Below are positions 15,875 through 24,557 of a DNA stretch of 38,107 nucleotides, one piece after another. The stretch lies in NCBI RefSeq assembly GCF_023264675.1, contig NZ_JAHFVG010000053.1:1-38107 (forward strand). Reading direction: 5' to 3'. Each line of letters begins with the position of its first letter. Position 1 is the stretch's first letter. The notes beneath the pieces were generated by a model that had not been told where the DNA came from, ran no database searches, and saw only the letters and a list, made by a program, of their open reading frames with translations. Made by a program: the position numbers and the translations under genes. This DNA is from Rhodococcus sp. (in: high G+C Gram-positive bacteria). GTDB lineage: Bacteria; Actinomycetota; Actinomycetes; Mycobacteriales; Mycobacteriaceae.

Positions 15875-17118
15875 GATCGCGGCTGGTCAAGATTCAGCTC
15901 ATCGCATTCGTCGTGGTTGCCCTGGTGGGCATCGTGTACGTCGGTGGAAAGTACGTTCGGCTCGACAACCTGCTCGGCTTCGGGCAGTACCGCGTCAACG
16001 CCGAGTTCGCCGATTCGGGTGGCATCTTCTCCAATGCGGAGGTCACCTACCGCGGTGTTCCCGTCGGTACCGTCGGCGAACTGTCGTTGACCCAGACCGG
16101 AATCCAGGTCGAACTGCTGCTCGACAGCGGTGGCCCGGATATTCCGGATTCGGCGAAGGCGGTTGTCGCCAACAGGTCGGCCATCGGCGAGCAGTACGTC
16201 GATCTGCAGCCGACCAGCGACGAGGGTCCGTACCTCGACGACGGTTCGACGATCGCGACGGCGAACACTCAAACGCCTGTGCCGGTCGAGGACGTTCTCG
16301 CCAGCACCGATCAGCTCGTGAAGACGGTTCCTCTGCAGAACTTGACCACGGTGGTCCAAGAACTCGGCACCGCGTTCAACGGCAAGGGCGACGACTTGCA
16401 GGTTCTGGTCGATTCGCTGAGTTCGTTGTCGGAGACCGGCAACGAGGCGTTGCCGCAGACGCTCTCACTGATCCGAGACAGCACGACCGTGCTCGATACG
16501 CAGTCCGAGCAGTCGTCGGCCATCCGTCAGTTCAGCACCGATCTGAACTCGGTGACGGCACAGCTGCGCAGCAGTGATCCCGACATCAGGCGACTGATCA
16601 ACACCGGCACTGCCGCAAGCGACCAGATCGGAGCGCTGATCGCCGAGGGCGGCCCCGCTCTCACGACCGATCTCACGAACATCAACTCGGTCACCGAGCT
16701 CGCTGCTCCGAGGGCGCTCGCCCTCAAGCCGCTGCTGATCTTCCTGCCTGCACTCGCGGCAGGTGCCAGCACCTTGGTGCCGGGCGATGGGACCATCCAC
16801 CAGGGGCTGCTGTTGGAGACGAACAATCCTCCGCCGTGCACCCAGGGATACGAGGGCTCGCAGGCAATTCTCGACGAGGAGAAGGCGAAGAACCCCAACT
16901 TCGATCTCACCGAGGAGAACTACCCGCTGAACCTGCAGGCGAACTGCACGACTCCGGAGGGCAGTGTCACCGGTGTCCGTAGCGCCAATCGCATCGTGTT
17001 CGCCGATCCGGAAACGCCGCAACCGTGGGACGACAAGCCCAAGGTCGATCCGGAGAAGCTCAACCTGAACCCGATTGCGTCGCAGCTCGCGCCGCTGCTC
17101 GGTGTTACTCCGAAGTAA
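15871..17118 (+). CDS. mceF: Mce family protein MceF
   Basis: This is the sixth and last Mce subunit of the set, 415 residues. It has an N-terminal membrane helix (LIAFVVVALVGIVYVGGKYV), an MCE domain (FSNAEVTYRGVPVGTVGELS) and helical segments. The C-terminal region holds two Cys (PPPCTQGY and QANCTTPEG). GTG at 15871 overlaps the mceE stop. A 159-bp spacer with a hairpin separates it from the first Mce-associated gene. Confidence 0.93.
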   Translation: MRSRLVKIQLIAFVVVALVGIVYVGGKYVRLDNLLGFGQYRVNAEFADSGGIFSNAEVTYRGVPVGTVGELSLTQTGIQVELLLDSGGPDIPDSAKAVVANRSAIGEQYVDLQPTSDEGPYLDDGSTIATANTQTPVPVEDVLASTDQLVKTVPLQNLTTVVQELGTAFNGKGDDLQVLVDSLSSLSETGNEALPQTLSLIRDSTTVLDTQSEQSSAIRQFSTDLNSVTAQLRSSDPDIRRLINTGTAASDQIGALIAEGGPALTTDLTNINSVTELAAPRALALKPLLIFLPALAAGASTLVPGDGTIHQGLLLETNNPPPCTQGYEGSQAILDEEKAKNPNFDLTEENYPLNLQANCTTPEGSVTGVRSANRIVFADPETPQPWDDKPKVDPEKLNLNPIASQLAPLLGVTPK

Positions 17119-17165
17119 GGGTCGTTCCGAAGTACATTGATCCACGAACAGCACTGACTGTGCGG

Positions 17166-17203
17166 GTGGCGGCAATCCTGCTCGACTGCGGGGTTGCCGC
17201 CAC
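17166..17203 (+). other. Hairpin between mceF and the first Mam gene
   Basis: GTGGCGGCAA (17166-17175) pairs perfectly with TTGCCGCCAC (17194-17203). Further C-G and wobble pairs inside could extend the stem. There is no T tract after it, so it is not a classical terminator. It could attenuate transcription, stabilise the upstream mce message, or separate expression levels of Mce and Mam proteins. Confidence 0.6.
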
Positions 17204-17277
17204 TCGTCGTCGGGTGCAGAGAAGCTTCGGTGGTCGGGCTCGAAAGAGCGCGTGTTACCGGAGAGTAAGGTTGAACT

Positions 17278-18000
17278 GTGACGTCAAACACGGAAACTCG
17301 GGAACCGGATGAAACGGAACCCGAATCGAAGCAGAACTTCGCCAAGCCTGTATTGATCGGCGCTTCCATCGTTGCGGTGATCGCACTTGCCGCCAGTGTG
17401 TGGTTCGGCATCGGCTGGAAGTCCGCGGCGGACGATCAGAAGATCGCCGACGTGAGAAACTCCGCCCTTGCGGGTGCACAGCAGGCCGCCATCAATCTGA
17501 GTTCGGTGGATTCCGCGGATCTCGACGGATCGCTCGACACGATGATGACCTCGGTCACCGGCGACGAGATGACCAACTACCTCGACGAGACACGGTCGTC
17601 CATCAGCGACGACCAACGTAACTCGGGACGCAAGATCACCGCCGAGCTGATCGGGTCGACACTCACCGAACTCAGCGTCGACGACGGAACTGCCACTGCC
17701 GTGGTCATCGTCGCCAACGTGACGACCGGCCCGGGTGACACACCTCCCGAGCGCAGCCGAGCCGTGATGCGGATGTACATGCAGGACGTCGGCGGTACGT
17801 GGAAGGTGAACAAGCTTCTGCCCGTAGGCGACCGAGCACCGATCGGCGACGACAACTCGCGGACCTACAATCAGCAACCCGCGGAGTCCGGTACAGCAGA
17901 TCCGAACGCTACCGCCGATCCGAACGCGCCTGCCGACCCCAGCGCGACCCCCGATCCGAGCGCTCCCGCAGCCGTCCCCGATACATCCGCCGGCCCGTAG
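17278..18000 (+). CDS. Mce-associated membrane protein (Mam) 1
   Basis: Mam proteins accompany Mce subunits and are thought to stabilise the importer complex in the membrane. This 240-residue protein has an acidic cytosolic N terminus, one membrane helix at about 24-46 (VLIGASIVAVIALAASVWFG) and a conserved Mam-type extracytoplasmic domain. That domain includes MMTSVTGDEMTNYLDE and a strand-rich VRMYMQDVGGTWKVNKLLPV-like end. The C-terminal tail consists of six-residue Asp/Pro/Ala repeats (ADPNAT type). GTG at 17278 is preceded by AGTAAGG. The family assignment rests on layout and position. Confidence 0.85.
   Translation: MTSNTETREPDETEPESKQNFAKPVLIGASIVAVIALAASVWFGIGWKSAADDQKIADVRNSALAGAQQAAINLSSVDSADLDGSLDTMMTSVTGDEMTNYLDETRSSISDDQRNSGRKITAELIGSTLTELSVDDGTATAVVIVANVTTGPGDTPPERSRAVMRMYMQDVGGTWKVNKLLPVGDRAPIGDDNSRTYNQQPAESGTADPNATADPNAPADPSATPDPSAPAAVPDTSAGP
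17896..17967 (+). repeat. Four 18-bp repeats in the Mam1 gene 3' end
   Basis: Units at 17896-17913, 17914-17931, 17932-17949 and 17950-17967 encode ADPNAT, ADPNAP, ADPSAT and PDPSAP. They are diverged at the DNA level but keep the six-residue period. They form the extracytoplasmic tail of the protein. Confidence 0.85.
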
Positions 18001-18097
18001 GCGATCAGGCCGGATTTCAGCTCAGTCATACGTGATTTCCTGACGCGCCCCGACGAGCAGGTTGCCGAGCGTCAGTAGCAACTTTAGGAGTACCGCA

Positions 18098-18943
18098 GTG
18101 CCCCCACAGCGCCGGAAAATCGTTCCCCCGAACACCACGAGTCAGTCACGCAAGAAAGTAGCGGGGGCGAACCGTAAACCGACGTCCCCCGAGAGTGTCG
18201 ATGCGGACACCGCGGATACCATTGCGTCCGCCGATGCCGCTGCGTCCGCCGATGCCGCTGCGCCCGCCGAAACCGCTGCGCCCGCCGAAACTGCAGTGAA
18301 CGATGTGGTTGCGCCCGGCACCGCTGAGTCCACCGAGCCTGCGGATGCCACCGCAGTGTCACTGGACAAAGCCGACTCGGCATCTGCTGAGTCCACATCT
18401 GCCGAGCCCGAGTCCGTCGACGTTGTCGAGGAATCCCCGCGCGGCCCGTCGCGCCGGATCGGTTGGGTTCCGGCATTGGTGGTGGCCTTCGTGGCTCTGG
18501 CTCTCGTCGTGTTCGCGGTGGTTGCTGCGCTGAAGCCGGGCACCGGGGACGACAATCAGGCCTGGGTCGATCAAGGTGCGACGTCCGAGGTGACCCGATC
18601 GGCCACGGACGCCCTTACCGCTATCTACGGCTACAGCTACGACACGGTGGACGACCAGTTCGCCGGTGTCGATGCATTCCTCACCGAGAAGATGGCTCAG
18701 GAGTTCGACAGTCAGTCCGAGACGATCAAGGACTCGGCGCGGCAGACCCAGGCAGCGACTCAGGTCGACATGCAGGACATCGGTGTGAGCCGCCTCGAGG
18801 CGGACAACGCAGAGCTGATCATCGACATGAATGTGAGCACCACTCAACAGGGTGTCGCGCGGGGCAACGTCGTGCTCCCGTTGATCGTGAACATGGAGAA
18901 GGTCGACGGGAAGTGGCTTCTGTCGGCGATCGATCCTCGCTGA
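18098..18943 (+). CDS. Mce-associated membrane protein (Mam) 2
   Basis: This 281-residue protein is the second Mam-like accessory protein. A long cytosolic N terminus (about 115 residues, rich in Ala, Ser, Asp, Glu and Pro) includes four six-residue repeats. A single membrane helix (VPALVVAFVALALVVFAVVA) leads to a globular outer domain with TDALTAIYGYSYDTVDDQFA and a final strand (VDGKWLLSAIDPR) matching the layout of Mam1. The frame opens at a TTG at 18062. GTG at 18098 has AGGAG 8 nt upstream and is preferred. It ends the Mce operon. Confidence 0.84.
   Translation: MPPQRRKIVPPNTTSQSRKKVAGANRKPTSPESVDADTADTIASADAAASADAAAPAETAAPAETAVNDVVAPGTAESTEPADATAVSLDKADSASAESTSAEPESVDVVEESPRGPSRRIGWVPALVVAFVALALVVFAVVAALKPGTGDDNQAWVDQGATSEVTRSATDALTAIYGYSYDTVDDQFAGVDAFLTEKMAQEFDSQSETIKDSARQTQAATQVDMQDIGVSRLEADNAELIIDMNVSTTQQGVARGNVVLPLIVNMEKVDGKWLLSAIDPR
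18224..18295 (+). repeat. Four 18-bp repeats in the Mam2 gene 5' part
   Basis: Units 18224-18241 and 18242-18259 are identical (GCGTCCGCCGATGCCGCT). Units 18260-18277 and 18278-18295 are a second near-identical pair encoding APAETA. The two pairs differ at a few positions, suggesting stepwise duplication. Confidence 0.92.
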
Positions 18944-19175
18944 CGAAAATGTGACTTCCGCTACATCTCGTGAGGCTAAGAAACTATATAAACCGACCGT
19001 AGATGATGTTTATTCTGGTTTATCCGTAGATCGCGACTGATTCGTTCCGGTTCGCAGTCGATGTGGCAGTTAACATCGCGCTTGCGCCCCAGAGCGGGGC
19101 GAGCTCTGGTTGCGCGAGAACGCCTCCCGGCTGCTCGTGTGGCCGGAGTCGGTTACGCGAGGACACGGAGTACAC
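18944..19175 (+). promoter_or_regulatory. Intergenic control region before the aminotransferase-reductase gene
   Basis: This 232-bp gap carries no gene and starts with an AT-rich stretch unlike its surroundings. Two inverted repeats were seen. ATAAACC (18988-18994) pairs with GGTTTAT (19017-19023) across 22 bp. CGACTG (19034-19039) pairs with CAGTCG (19055-19060) across 15 bp. It marks the border between the Mce operon and the accessory cluster and probably holds the promoter and regulator sites. A clear -10/-35 pair was not assigned. Confidence 0.45.
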
Positions 19176-21743
19176 ATGACCGGCACCACCATCGGAGACA
19201 TCTCCACTCATTTTTCGCCCGGCCGCGCGGGATACGCGGAGAACGTGAATCCAGAACTGGTTCGGCTGCTCGGCGCCGTCGATCTCGATGTCGAGTACAC
19301 CTCGGGCAAAGGCACCGAACTGTACGACGCTTCGGGGCGTACACATCTCGACTTCGCCGGCGCGTACGGAGCGCTTCCCTTCGGCCACAACCCCCAGTGC
19401 GTGTGGCACGCGATGGACGCCGTCCGTGAGCGCGGCGATGCTGTGTTCGTCCAACCGTCGGTGCTGTTCCCGGCAGGCGAGCTCGCCCGGAGACTCGTCG
19501 CTGTTGCCCCGTCGGGGCTCGGGCGAGTGACCTTCGTGAACAGCGGCGCCGAGGCAATGGAAGTTGCGATCAAGATTGCCCGTTCGGCAACGGGCAAGCT
19601 CGGCATCCTGAGCACGCACAACAGCTTTCACGGCAAGACTCTCGGTGCGCTTTCGGCGACCGGAAACAGCAGGTATCAGGACGGTTTCGGGGCCCCGGTC
19701 GCCGGATTCGAGAGCATCGCGTTCGGCGACAGCGACGCACTCGATGCAGCGTTGTCCGCGGCCCCGGGGCACTTCGCGGTGTTCGTGGTGGAGCCGATCC
19801 AGGGCGAAGGTGGAGTCGTGACTCCGCCGGCGGGCTACCTGGCCCGCGTGCGAGAAATCTGCACCGCGCACGGCGTTCTCCTGGCCGTCGACGAAGTCCA
19901 GACAGGGCTCGGACGTACCGGAACACTGTTCGCGTGCGACCACGAGGACGTCGTCCCGGACATCCTGGCATTGGCGAAAGCGCTCGGCGGTGGGGTACTT
20001 CCGAGTGGTGCGGTGCTCTGCAAGCCTGAGCTGATCGGCGAAAGCTTCGCGCTGAGGCACACGTCCACGTTCGCGGGTAACGCGCTCACTGCACGAGTCG
20101 GGGTTGCAGTGCTCGACGAGCTCACCGCGAACAACAGTGCTCTGGTCACTCGGGTGCGAGAGGTCGGTGAGACGTTGAAGCGAGATCTACAGGATCTCGC
20201 GCGGAAATATCCGTCCGTGGTCACCGATGTGCGGGGCACAGGACTACTGCTCGGTGTCGAGCTCACCGACGACATCAACTTCGTCGGTAGGCAAGCGCTG
20301 TTGGGTTCCATTGCGGATCAGCAGAATCTGGCCGTGATGACCGCGTCGTACCTGTCCGTCGTCGAGGGCATCCGCATTGCGCCGACGTTGTTCGGTGCCC
20401 GGGTGCTTCGGGTCGAGCCGCCGCTGACGGTGACGGACTCGGAATGCCGTCGATTGGTGGCTGCTCTCGATCGCGCACTCTCGTTCGCTGCGGCGGGTGA
20501 TCTCGTCGGGCTGGTCGGACATCTACTCGGCAAGACGCCGAAGGATGCACCGAAGGCGCCGCCGAGCACGCCGCGACGGCTGCCCCACGTGCCGAAGGTA
20601 CCCGGGGACCAGTCGTTCGGGTTCATCGCGCATCCGTTGGACCTCGACGTGTTCGAGGCCTTCGACCCCGAGTTGGGCGACCTGTCTCACCGCGAGCGCG
20701 CAGAATTGTTGAAACGTTTCGCCTCCGGGACATCTCAGATCAGTCCACTACCACTCGTGATCGGTAGTGGGCGCACGGTCTCCGCCCACGACGGCAGTGC
20801 CCACGGCACCCTCATCGGCCTCCCGTACACCTCCAAATCGCTGCTGACGCTGCCGCCGGAGGTGGCCATCGCTTCGGTCGCCGCGGCGGCGAACCTTGCG
20901 TTCGAGCGTGGCGCGGACGTCGTCGGGCTCGGCGGATACTCGTCGGTCGTGACGGCGAACGGTCTGGCACTCGGTGAGATGTCCGGGGTCCTCACCACGG
21001 GCAACTCGTTCACCGCAGCGGCCAGTATCCGCGCTGTTCGACGAGTGTGCTCCGAACGAGGAACCGACCTGAAGGACATCCGTGTGACGATCCTCGGCGC
21101 CGCGGGAGCTATCGGCCGGACCATCGCCCGGGCGCTCGCACCGGACGTCGGTACCGTCACCCTCGTCGGGCGACCGGGCGAACACGGGCAGATCGCACCC
21201 AAGCTGTGGGCTGCGGCCGGGGAAATCGTGGCAGCAGCGCGGGGCGGCTCCGGCGACTTCGCCGGCGCCGCCGAACGGTCTGAAGGGTCGGTCGACGATC
21301 TCGTCGCATCCGGTCACCTGGAGTTCTTCGACGACCCGGCCGCAGGAGTAGCGAAGGCGCACATCGTCATCGCGGCGACGTCGGCACCGCGTTCGCTGAT
21401 CGACGCTACCGATCTCGCTCCGAACGCCATCGTGTGCGATGTGGCGCAGCCGCCGAACATCCCGCACGACGTCGGCCGCATTCGCCCCGACGTGACGGTG
21501 TTCGACGGTGGCATCGTCCGACTACCCGCGGGTTCGGACTTCGGATTGGAGTACGGTCTGGCGCCGGGACTGACCTACGCGTGCATGGCCGAAACTATGC
21601 TGCTGTCTCTGTCGGGGCGTTTCGAATTGCGCAGTATCGGAACTGCTCTGGACAGCGAAAATGTCGAACAGTTGGGAATCCTCGCCGATCGTTACGGCTT
21701 CGAACTGGCCGAAGCGACCCGGTGGCGTGAGGCCAAGAGCTAG
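19176..21743 (+). CDS. Class III aminotransferase fused to acyl-ACP reductase (AAR)-like domain
   Basis: This 855-residue two-enzyme protein starts with a PLP aminotransferase (residues 1-450) of the ornithine/putrescine type. It has NSGAEAMEVAIK, VVEPIQGEGG, Asp239 in VDEVQTGLGRTG and the PLP-binding Lys268 in AKALGGG. A Pro/Lys-rich linker (452-478) follows. Residues 480-855 resemble the cyanobacterial fatty acyl-ACP reductase that makes aldehydes for alkane synthesis. They show GLGGYSSVV, a TTGNSFTAA segment, the nucleotide fold GAAGAIG (641-647), FDGGIVRLP, and Cys803 in YACMAETMLL, aligned with the acyl-carrying Cys. The predicted joint action is acyl-ACP to aldehyde to primary amine. 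The start used is ATG at 19176, with CGGAG 6 nt upstream. Its stop overlaps the GNAT stop on the other strand. Confidence 0.86.
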   Translation: MTGTTIGDISTHFSPGRAGYAENVNPELVRLLGAVDLDVEYTSGKGTELYDASGRTHLDFAGAYGALPFGHNPQCVWHAMDAVRERGDAVFVQPSVLFPAGELARRLVAVAPSGLGRVTFVNSGAEAMEVAIKIARSATGKLGILSTHNSFHGKTLGALSATGNSRYQDGFGAPVAGFESIAFGDSDALDAALSAAPGHFAVFVVEPIQGEGGVVTPPAGYLARVREICTAHGVLLAVDEVQTGLGRTGTLFACDHEDVVPDILALAKALGGGVLPSGAVLCKPELIGESFALRHTSTFAGNALTARVGVAVLDELTANNSALVTRVREVGETLKRDLQDLARKYPSVVTDVRGTGLLLGVELTDDINFVGRQALLGSIADQQNLAVMTASYLSVVEGIRIAPTLFGARVLRVEPPLTVTDSECRRLVAALDRALSFAAAGDLVGLVGHLLGKTPKDAPKAPPSTPRRLPHVPKVPGDQSFGFIAHPLDLDVFEAFDPELGDLSHRERAELLKRFASGTSQISPLPLVIGSGRTVSAHDGSAHGTLIGLPYTSKSLLTLPPEVAIASVAAAANLAFERGADVVGLGGYSSVVTANGLALGEMSGVLTTGNSFTAAASIRAVRRVCSERGTDLKDIRVTILGAAGAIGRTIARALAPDVGTVTLVGRPGEHGQIAPKLWAAAGEIVAAARGGSGDFAGAAERSEGSVDDLVASGHLEFFDDPAAGVAKAHIVIAATSAPRSLIDATDLAPNAIVCDVAQPPNIPHDVGRIRPDVTVFDGGIVRLPAGSDFGLEYGLAPGLTYACMAETMLLSLSGRFELRSIGTALDSENVEQLGILADRYGFELAEATRWREAKS

Positions 21744-22387
21744 ATTTCTTCGCCGTTTCGTTCCGCCGGCCCGCTGTGCACGCGGGCCGGCGGGCGGTTC
21801 ATCCGGTACACGAGCGGCCCCTTGGGGCCGATGGTTGCAGTGCCTGCTTCTTCGAACCCCATTGCGGTCCAGAACGGGATGTTGCCGTCCTTGCAGATGC
21901 CGAAGGTGGTCCGGCCCTCGCGATCCATTCGATCGAAGATGGTCCGCGACAGTGCAGCACCGACACCGGATCGGTGCAGACTCGGCTCCACTCCCAGATA
22001 GACCCACAGGACGGCGTCCTCGTCGGGCGCACCGTCGTCCAGCATTCGATCCATCTGAATTCCCGCTCGCACACCGCGCTTCATCGCCCACAGCAGATGC
22101 GGACCGGCGACGAGACCCCGCCACCAGGGCCCGGGATGTGCGCCATGGGGATGCCACAGGCTCACGCCGACGATTTTGCCGTCCATCAGAGCGACGTCGG
22201 CGCCGCCGATCGGGAGGTAGCGATGACGGATCAGCGCGGACATCATCCGGCGCTGCATGGTCGGCCGTCGTGACTCGTTGGGAAAGAAGTATCCGCTGAC
22301 GGGATCGTCGGACTGGAAGGCGCGAGCCATCATCGCCGACATCTCGCGGATGTCCGCCTTGGTGGCAAGTCTGATGTCAACCGACAT
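21740..22387 (-). CDS. GNAT family N-acetyltransferase
   Basis: This 215-residue protein has the GNAT fold. It shows an N-terminal IRLATKADIREMSAMM, a core strand DAVLWVYLGVEPSLH, the acetyl-CoA pyrophosphate loop HRSGVGAALSRTI, and a C-terminal IPFWTAMGFEEAG. The substrate is unknown; an amine made by the neighbouring aminotransferase or oxoamine synthase is a reasonable guess. The start ATG at 22387 lies inside the end of the MMPL gene (11-nt overlap), so the two are coupled. A longer open frame upstream, to 22492, is not used. It converges on the aminotransferase fusion with a 4-bp (CTAG) shared stop. Confidence 0.87.
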   Translation of the reverse strand: MSVDIRLATKADIREMSAMMARAFQSDDPVSGYFFPNESRRPTMQRRMMSALIRHRYLPIGGADVALMDGKIVGVSLWHPHGAHPGPWWRGLVAGPHLLWAMKRGVRAGIQMDRMLDDGAPDEDAVLWVYLGVEPSLHRSGVGAALSRTIFDRMDREGRTTFGICKDGNIPFWTAMGFEEAGTATIGPKGPLVYRMNRPPARVHSGPAERNGEEI

Positions 22388-24557
22388 TCTGGGTGTCCTT
22401 GTCTGTGGTGCTGCTGTCTGTGGTGCTGCTGTCGGGCGACGTGCGATGTTCGGGGACAGTTCGTTTCGGGTGCAGCCACCAGTTCGCTTCACCCATGAGT
22501 TTCACCGTGGCCGGTACGAGCAACATGCGCACCACCGTCGCGTCGAGAATCAGCCCGACGATGACGCCGATGCCGAGCAAGCGCATCATCGCGAGCTCGG
22601 ACAGCGAGAAGGCAGCGGTGACGGTGATGAGCAGCAGTGCTGCTGCGGTAACCACCCGCCCGGTCCTCGAAGCCCCGATGCGGACGGCGTCGTGGGTACT
22701 CGCTCCGGCGTCGTGGGCTTCGACGATCCGCGAGAGCAGGAAGATCTCGTAGTCCGTGGAGAGTCCGAACACGACGGCAAGTATCAGAATGCTCATCGTG
22801 GCTTGGAGTGGGCCCGGAGTGATACCGACAGCGCTCGCTCCGTGCCCGTCGACGAATATCCAGGTCAGCACACCGAACGTTGCGGCGAGACTGATCATCG
22901 CCATCACGATTGCCTTGATGGACAACACGATCGACCTGAAGGCGGCGGTGGTCACCAAGAATGTCGCCGCGATCATGATGGCGAACATCGCGGGCACGGT
23001 GTCGTAGATGGATTCGATTCCGTCCTGGCTCAGCGCCGTCGGACCACCGATTCTGATGATCGTGCCGTCCGGTGCCGGAATCGCTCGTATCGACTCCACG
23101 GTGGCGAGAGCAGGTTGGGTTCGGTCGGGCGAGGTCAGGATCGCCCGCACCACGGCGTAGTCGTCGGCAACCCCGCCGGGGGCAGCTCCCGCGATGCCGT
23201 CGAGTGCAGTGATCTCGTCGGTCACCTTCTGAACCGATCGGGAATCCGGCATGGCACCGTCGGTCGACTGGATCATCACAGTGACGCCGGAATTGGCGAG
23301 AGGAAAGTCCGAGAACAGCGCGTCGGTGGCGATCCGGGCCGGTGAGTCCGGGGGAAGGCCCTTGTGGTCGAGGTCGCCGAGTGTGGCACCGAAGACCGGT
23401 GCGCTCAGCAGAGCCAGGAAGGCGAAGATACCGACGGCGACGACGATCGGCCTGCGCATGACCGCGGTGGCTACCGAACCCCAGAAACGTTCTGCGCGTG
23501 CGTCGCCGCGTTCGATGGCCCCCTTGCGCCAACTGAGCGAGTTGATCTTCGGGCCGAGCAGCGCCAGTGCCGCGGGCAGAGCCGTGAGCGAGACGAATGC
23601 TGCTGAGGCGACAGCGGCCATACCGCCGTAGCCCAGCGATCTGACCATCGCCTGCGGGAAGATCAACATGCCGATGAAGCCGCACACGAGCAGTAATCCG
23701 GAGAACGCCACCGTGCGGCCCGCGGTGCCCATCGTGCGGCGGACGGCATCCGTGGTGGAGGCACCGTCGCGAATCTCTTCGCGGAAACGTGTGAGCACGA
23801 ACAAGCTGTAGTCCACGGCCATCCCGAGGCTGACGAGAGTGGCGATGTTGGTGGCGAAGATGCTGACTTCGGTGAACATGGTGAGGATTCGCATCACCGC
23901 CAGCGAGGCGAGGATGCTGAGCCCTCCGATGCAGAGTGGAACCGCCGCGGCGGTGACGCCGCCGAATATCAGCAACAACAGCACCATCAACACCGGGAAC
24001 GTGATGGTCTCGGCGCGGACCAGATCGGCGCGTGCCTCGGTGTTGTAGGCGTTGGCGATCACCGAGAATCCGCCGAACTGTACGTCGATGCCGTCGATCG
24101 CACGCGCGTCGGCGATGTCGCGGTATGCCTTGACCCGGGTGCCCTCGTCGCCGGCGAACGTCAGCACGGCAAGAGCGGACCGTCCGTCGAACGAGACGAG
24201 TCCGGATGTGAAGGCCGGTGGCACGTTCCAGTACGTCGTCGGCTGTCGTACGAGCAGACCTGTATCGATCCCCGCGAGATTGTCGGCGACCTCCTCGCCG
24301 ATGTCGTCGACGCTTCGGCCGTCGGTGGGGGTGTAGACGATGGCGACATCGGGGACGGTGCGACCGAATTGTGCATCGACGATGTCGTCGACCTGTGCAG
24401 CTTCGCTGTGCGGGTCCGAGTATCCGCCGAGGCTGAGATTCGAGACGACTCCGACGCCCCAGACGCCCGCGATGACGACGACCACCACGCACGTCGCGAG
24501 CACATACCGTGCATGGGTGATGATGGCGTCGACGATTCGGTCACGTGCTGTGGACAA
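22377..24557 (-). CDS. MMPL family RND-type lipid transporter
   Basis: This 726-residue integral membrane protein has two halves, each with one membrane helix, a large extracytoplasmic loop and a bundle of helices. The RND/MMPL signature occurs in both: GMAVDYSLFVLTRFREE near residue 247 and FGLSTDYEIFLLSRI near 597. MMPL proteins export lipids, polyketides and related compounds through the membrane using the proton gradient. The TTG at 24557 is preferred because AGAGGA lies 7 nt upstream and the protein then begins STARDRIVDAIITHARYVLA before the first helix. The open frame extends to 24839 without family similarity. The next gene, GNAT, overlaps its end. It is probably the exporter of the cluster product. 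Confidence 0.9.
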   Translation of the reverse strand: MSTARDRIVDAIITHARYVLATCVVVVVIAGVWGVGVVSNLSLGGYSDPHSEAAQVDDIVDAQFGRTVPDVAIVYTPTDGRSVDDIGEEVADNLAGIDTGLLVRQPTTYWNVPPAFTSGLVSFDGRSALAVLTFAGDEGTRVKAYRDIADARAIDGIDVQFGGFSVIANAYNTEARADLVRAETITFPVLMVLLLLIFGGVTAAAVPLCIGGLSILASLAVMRILTMFTEVSIFATNIATLVSLGMAVDYSLFVLTRFREEIRDGASTTDAVRRTMGTAGRTVAFSGLLLVCGFIGMLIFPQAMVRSLGYGGMAAVASAAFVSLTALPAALALLGPKINSLSWRKGAIERGDARAERFWGSVATAVMRRPIVVAVGIFAFLALLSAPVFGATLGDLDHKGLPPDSPARIATDALFSDFPLANSGVTVMIQSTDGAMPDSRSVQKVTDEITALDGIAGAAPGGVADDYAVVRAILTSPDRTQPALATVESIRAIPAPDGTIIRIGGPTALSQDGIESIYDTVPAMFAIMIAATFLVTTAAFRSIVLSIKAIVMAMISLAATFGVLTWIFVDGHGASAVGITPGPLQATMSILILAVVFGLSTDYEIFLLSRIVEAHDAGASTHDAVRIGASRTGRVVTAAALLLITVTAAFSLSELAMMRLLGIGVIVGLILDATVVRMLLVPATVKLMGEANWWLHPKRTVPEHRTSPDSSTTDSSTTDKDTQNVG

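Noticed and set aside
22489..24492. 667-codon minus-strand frame inside the MMPL gene
   Set aside because: Out of frame with the MMPL protein, extremely Arg/His-rich and without motifs.
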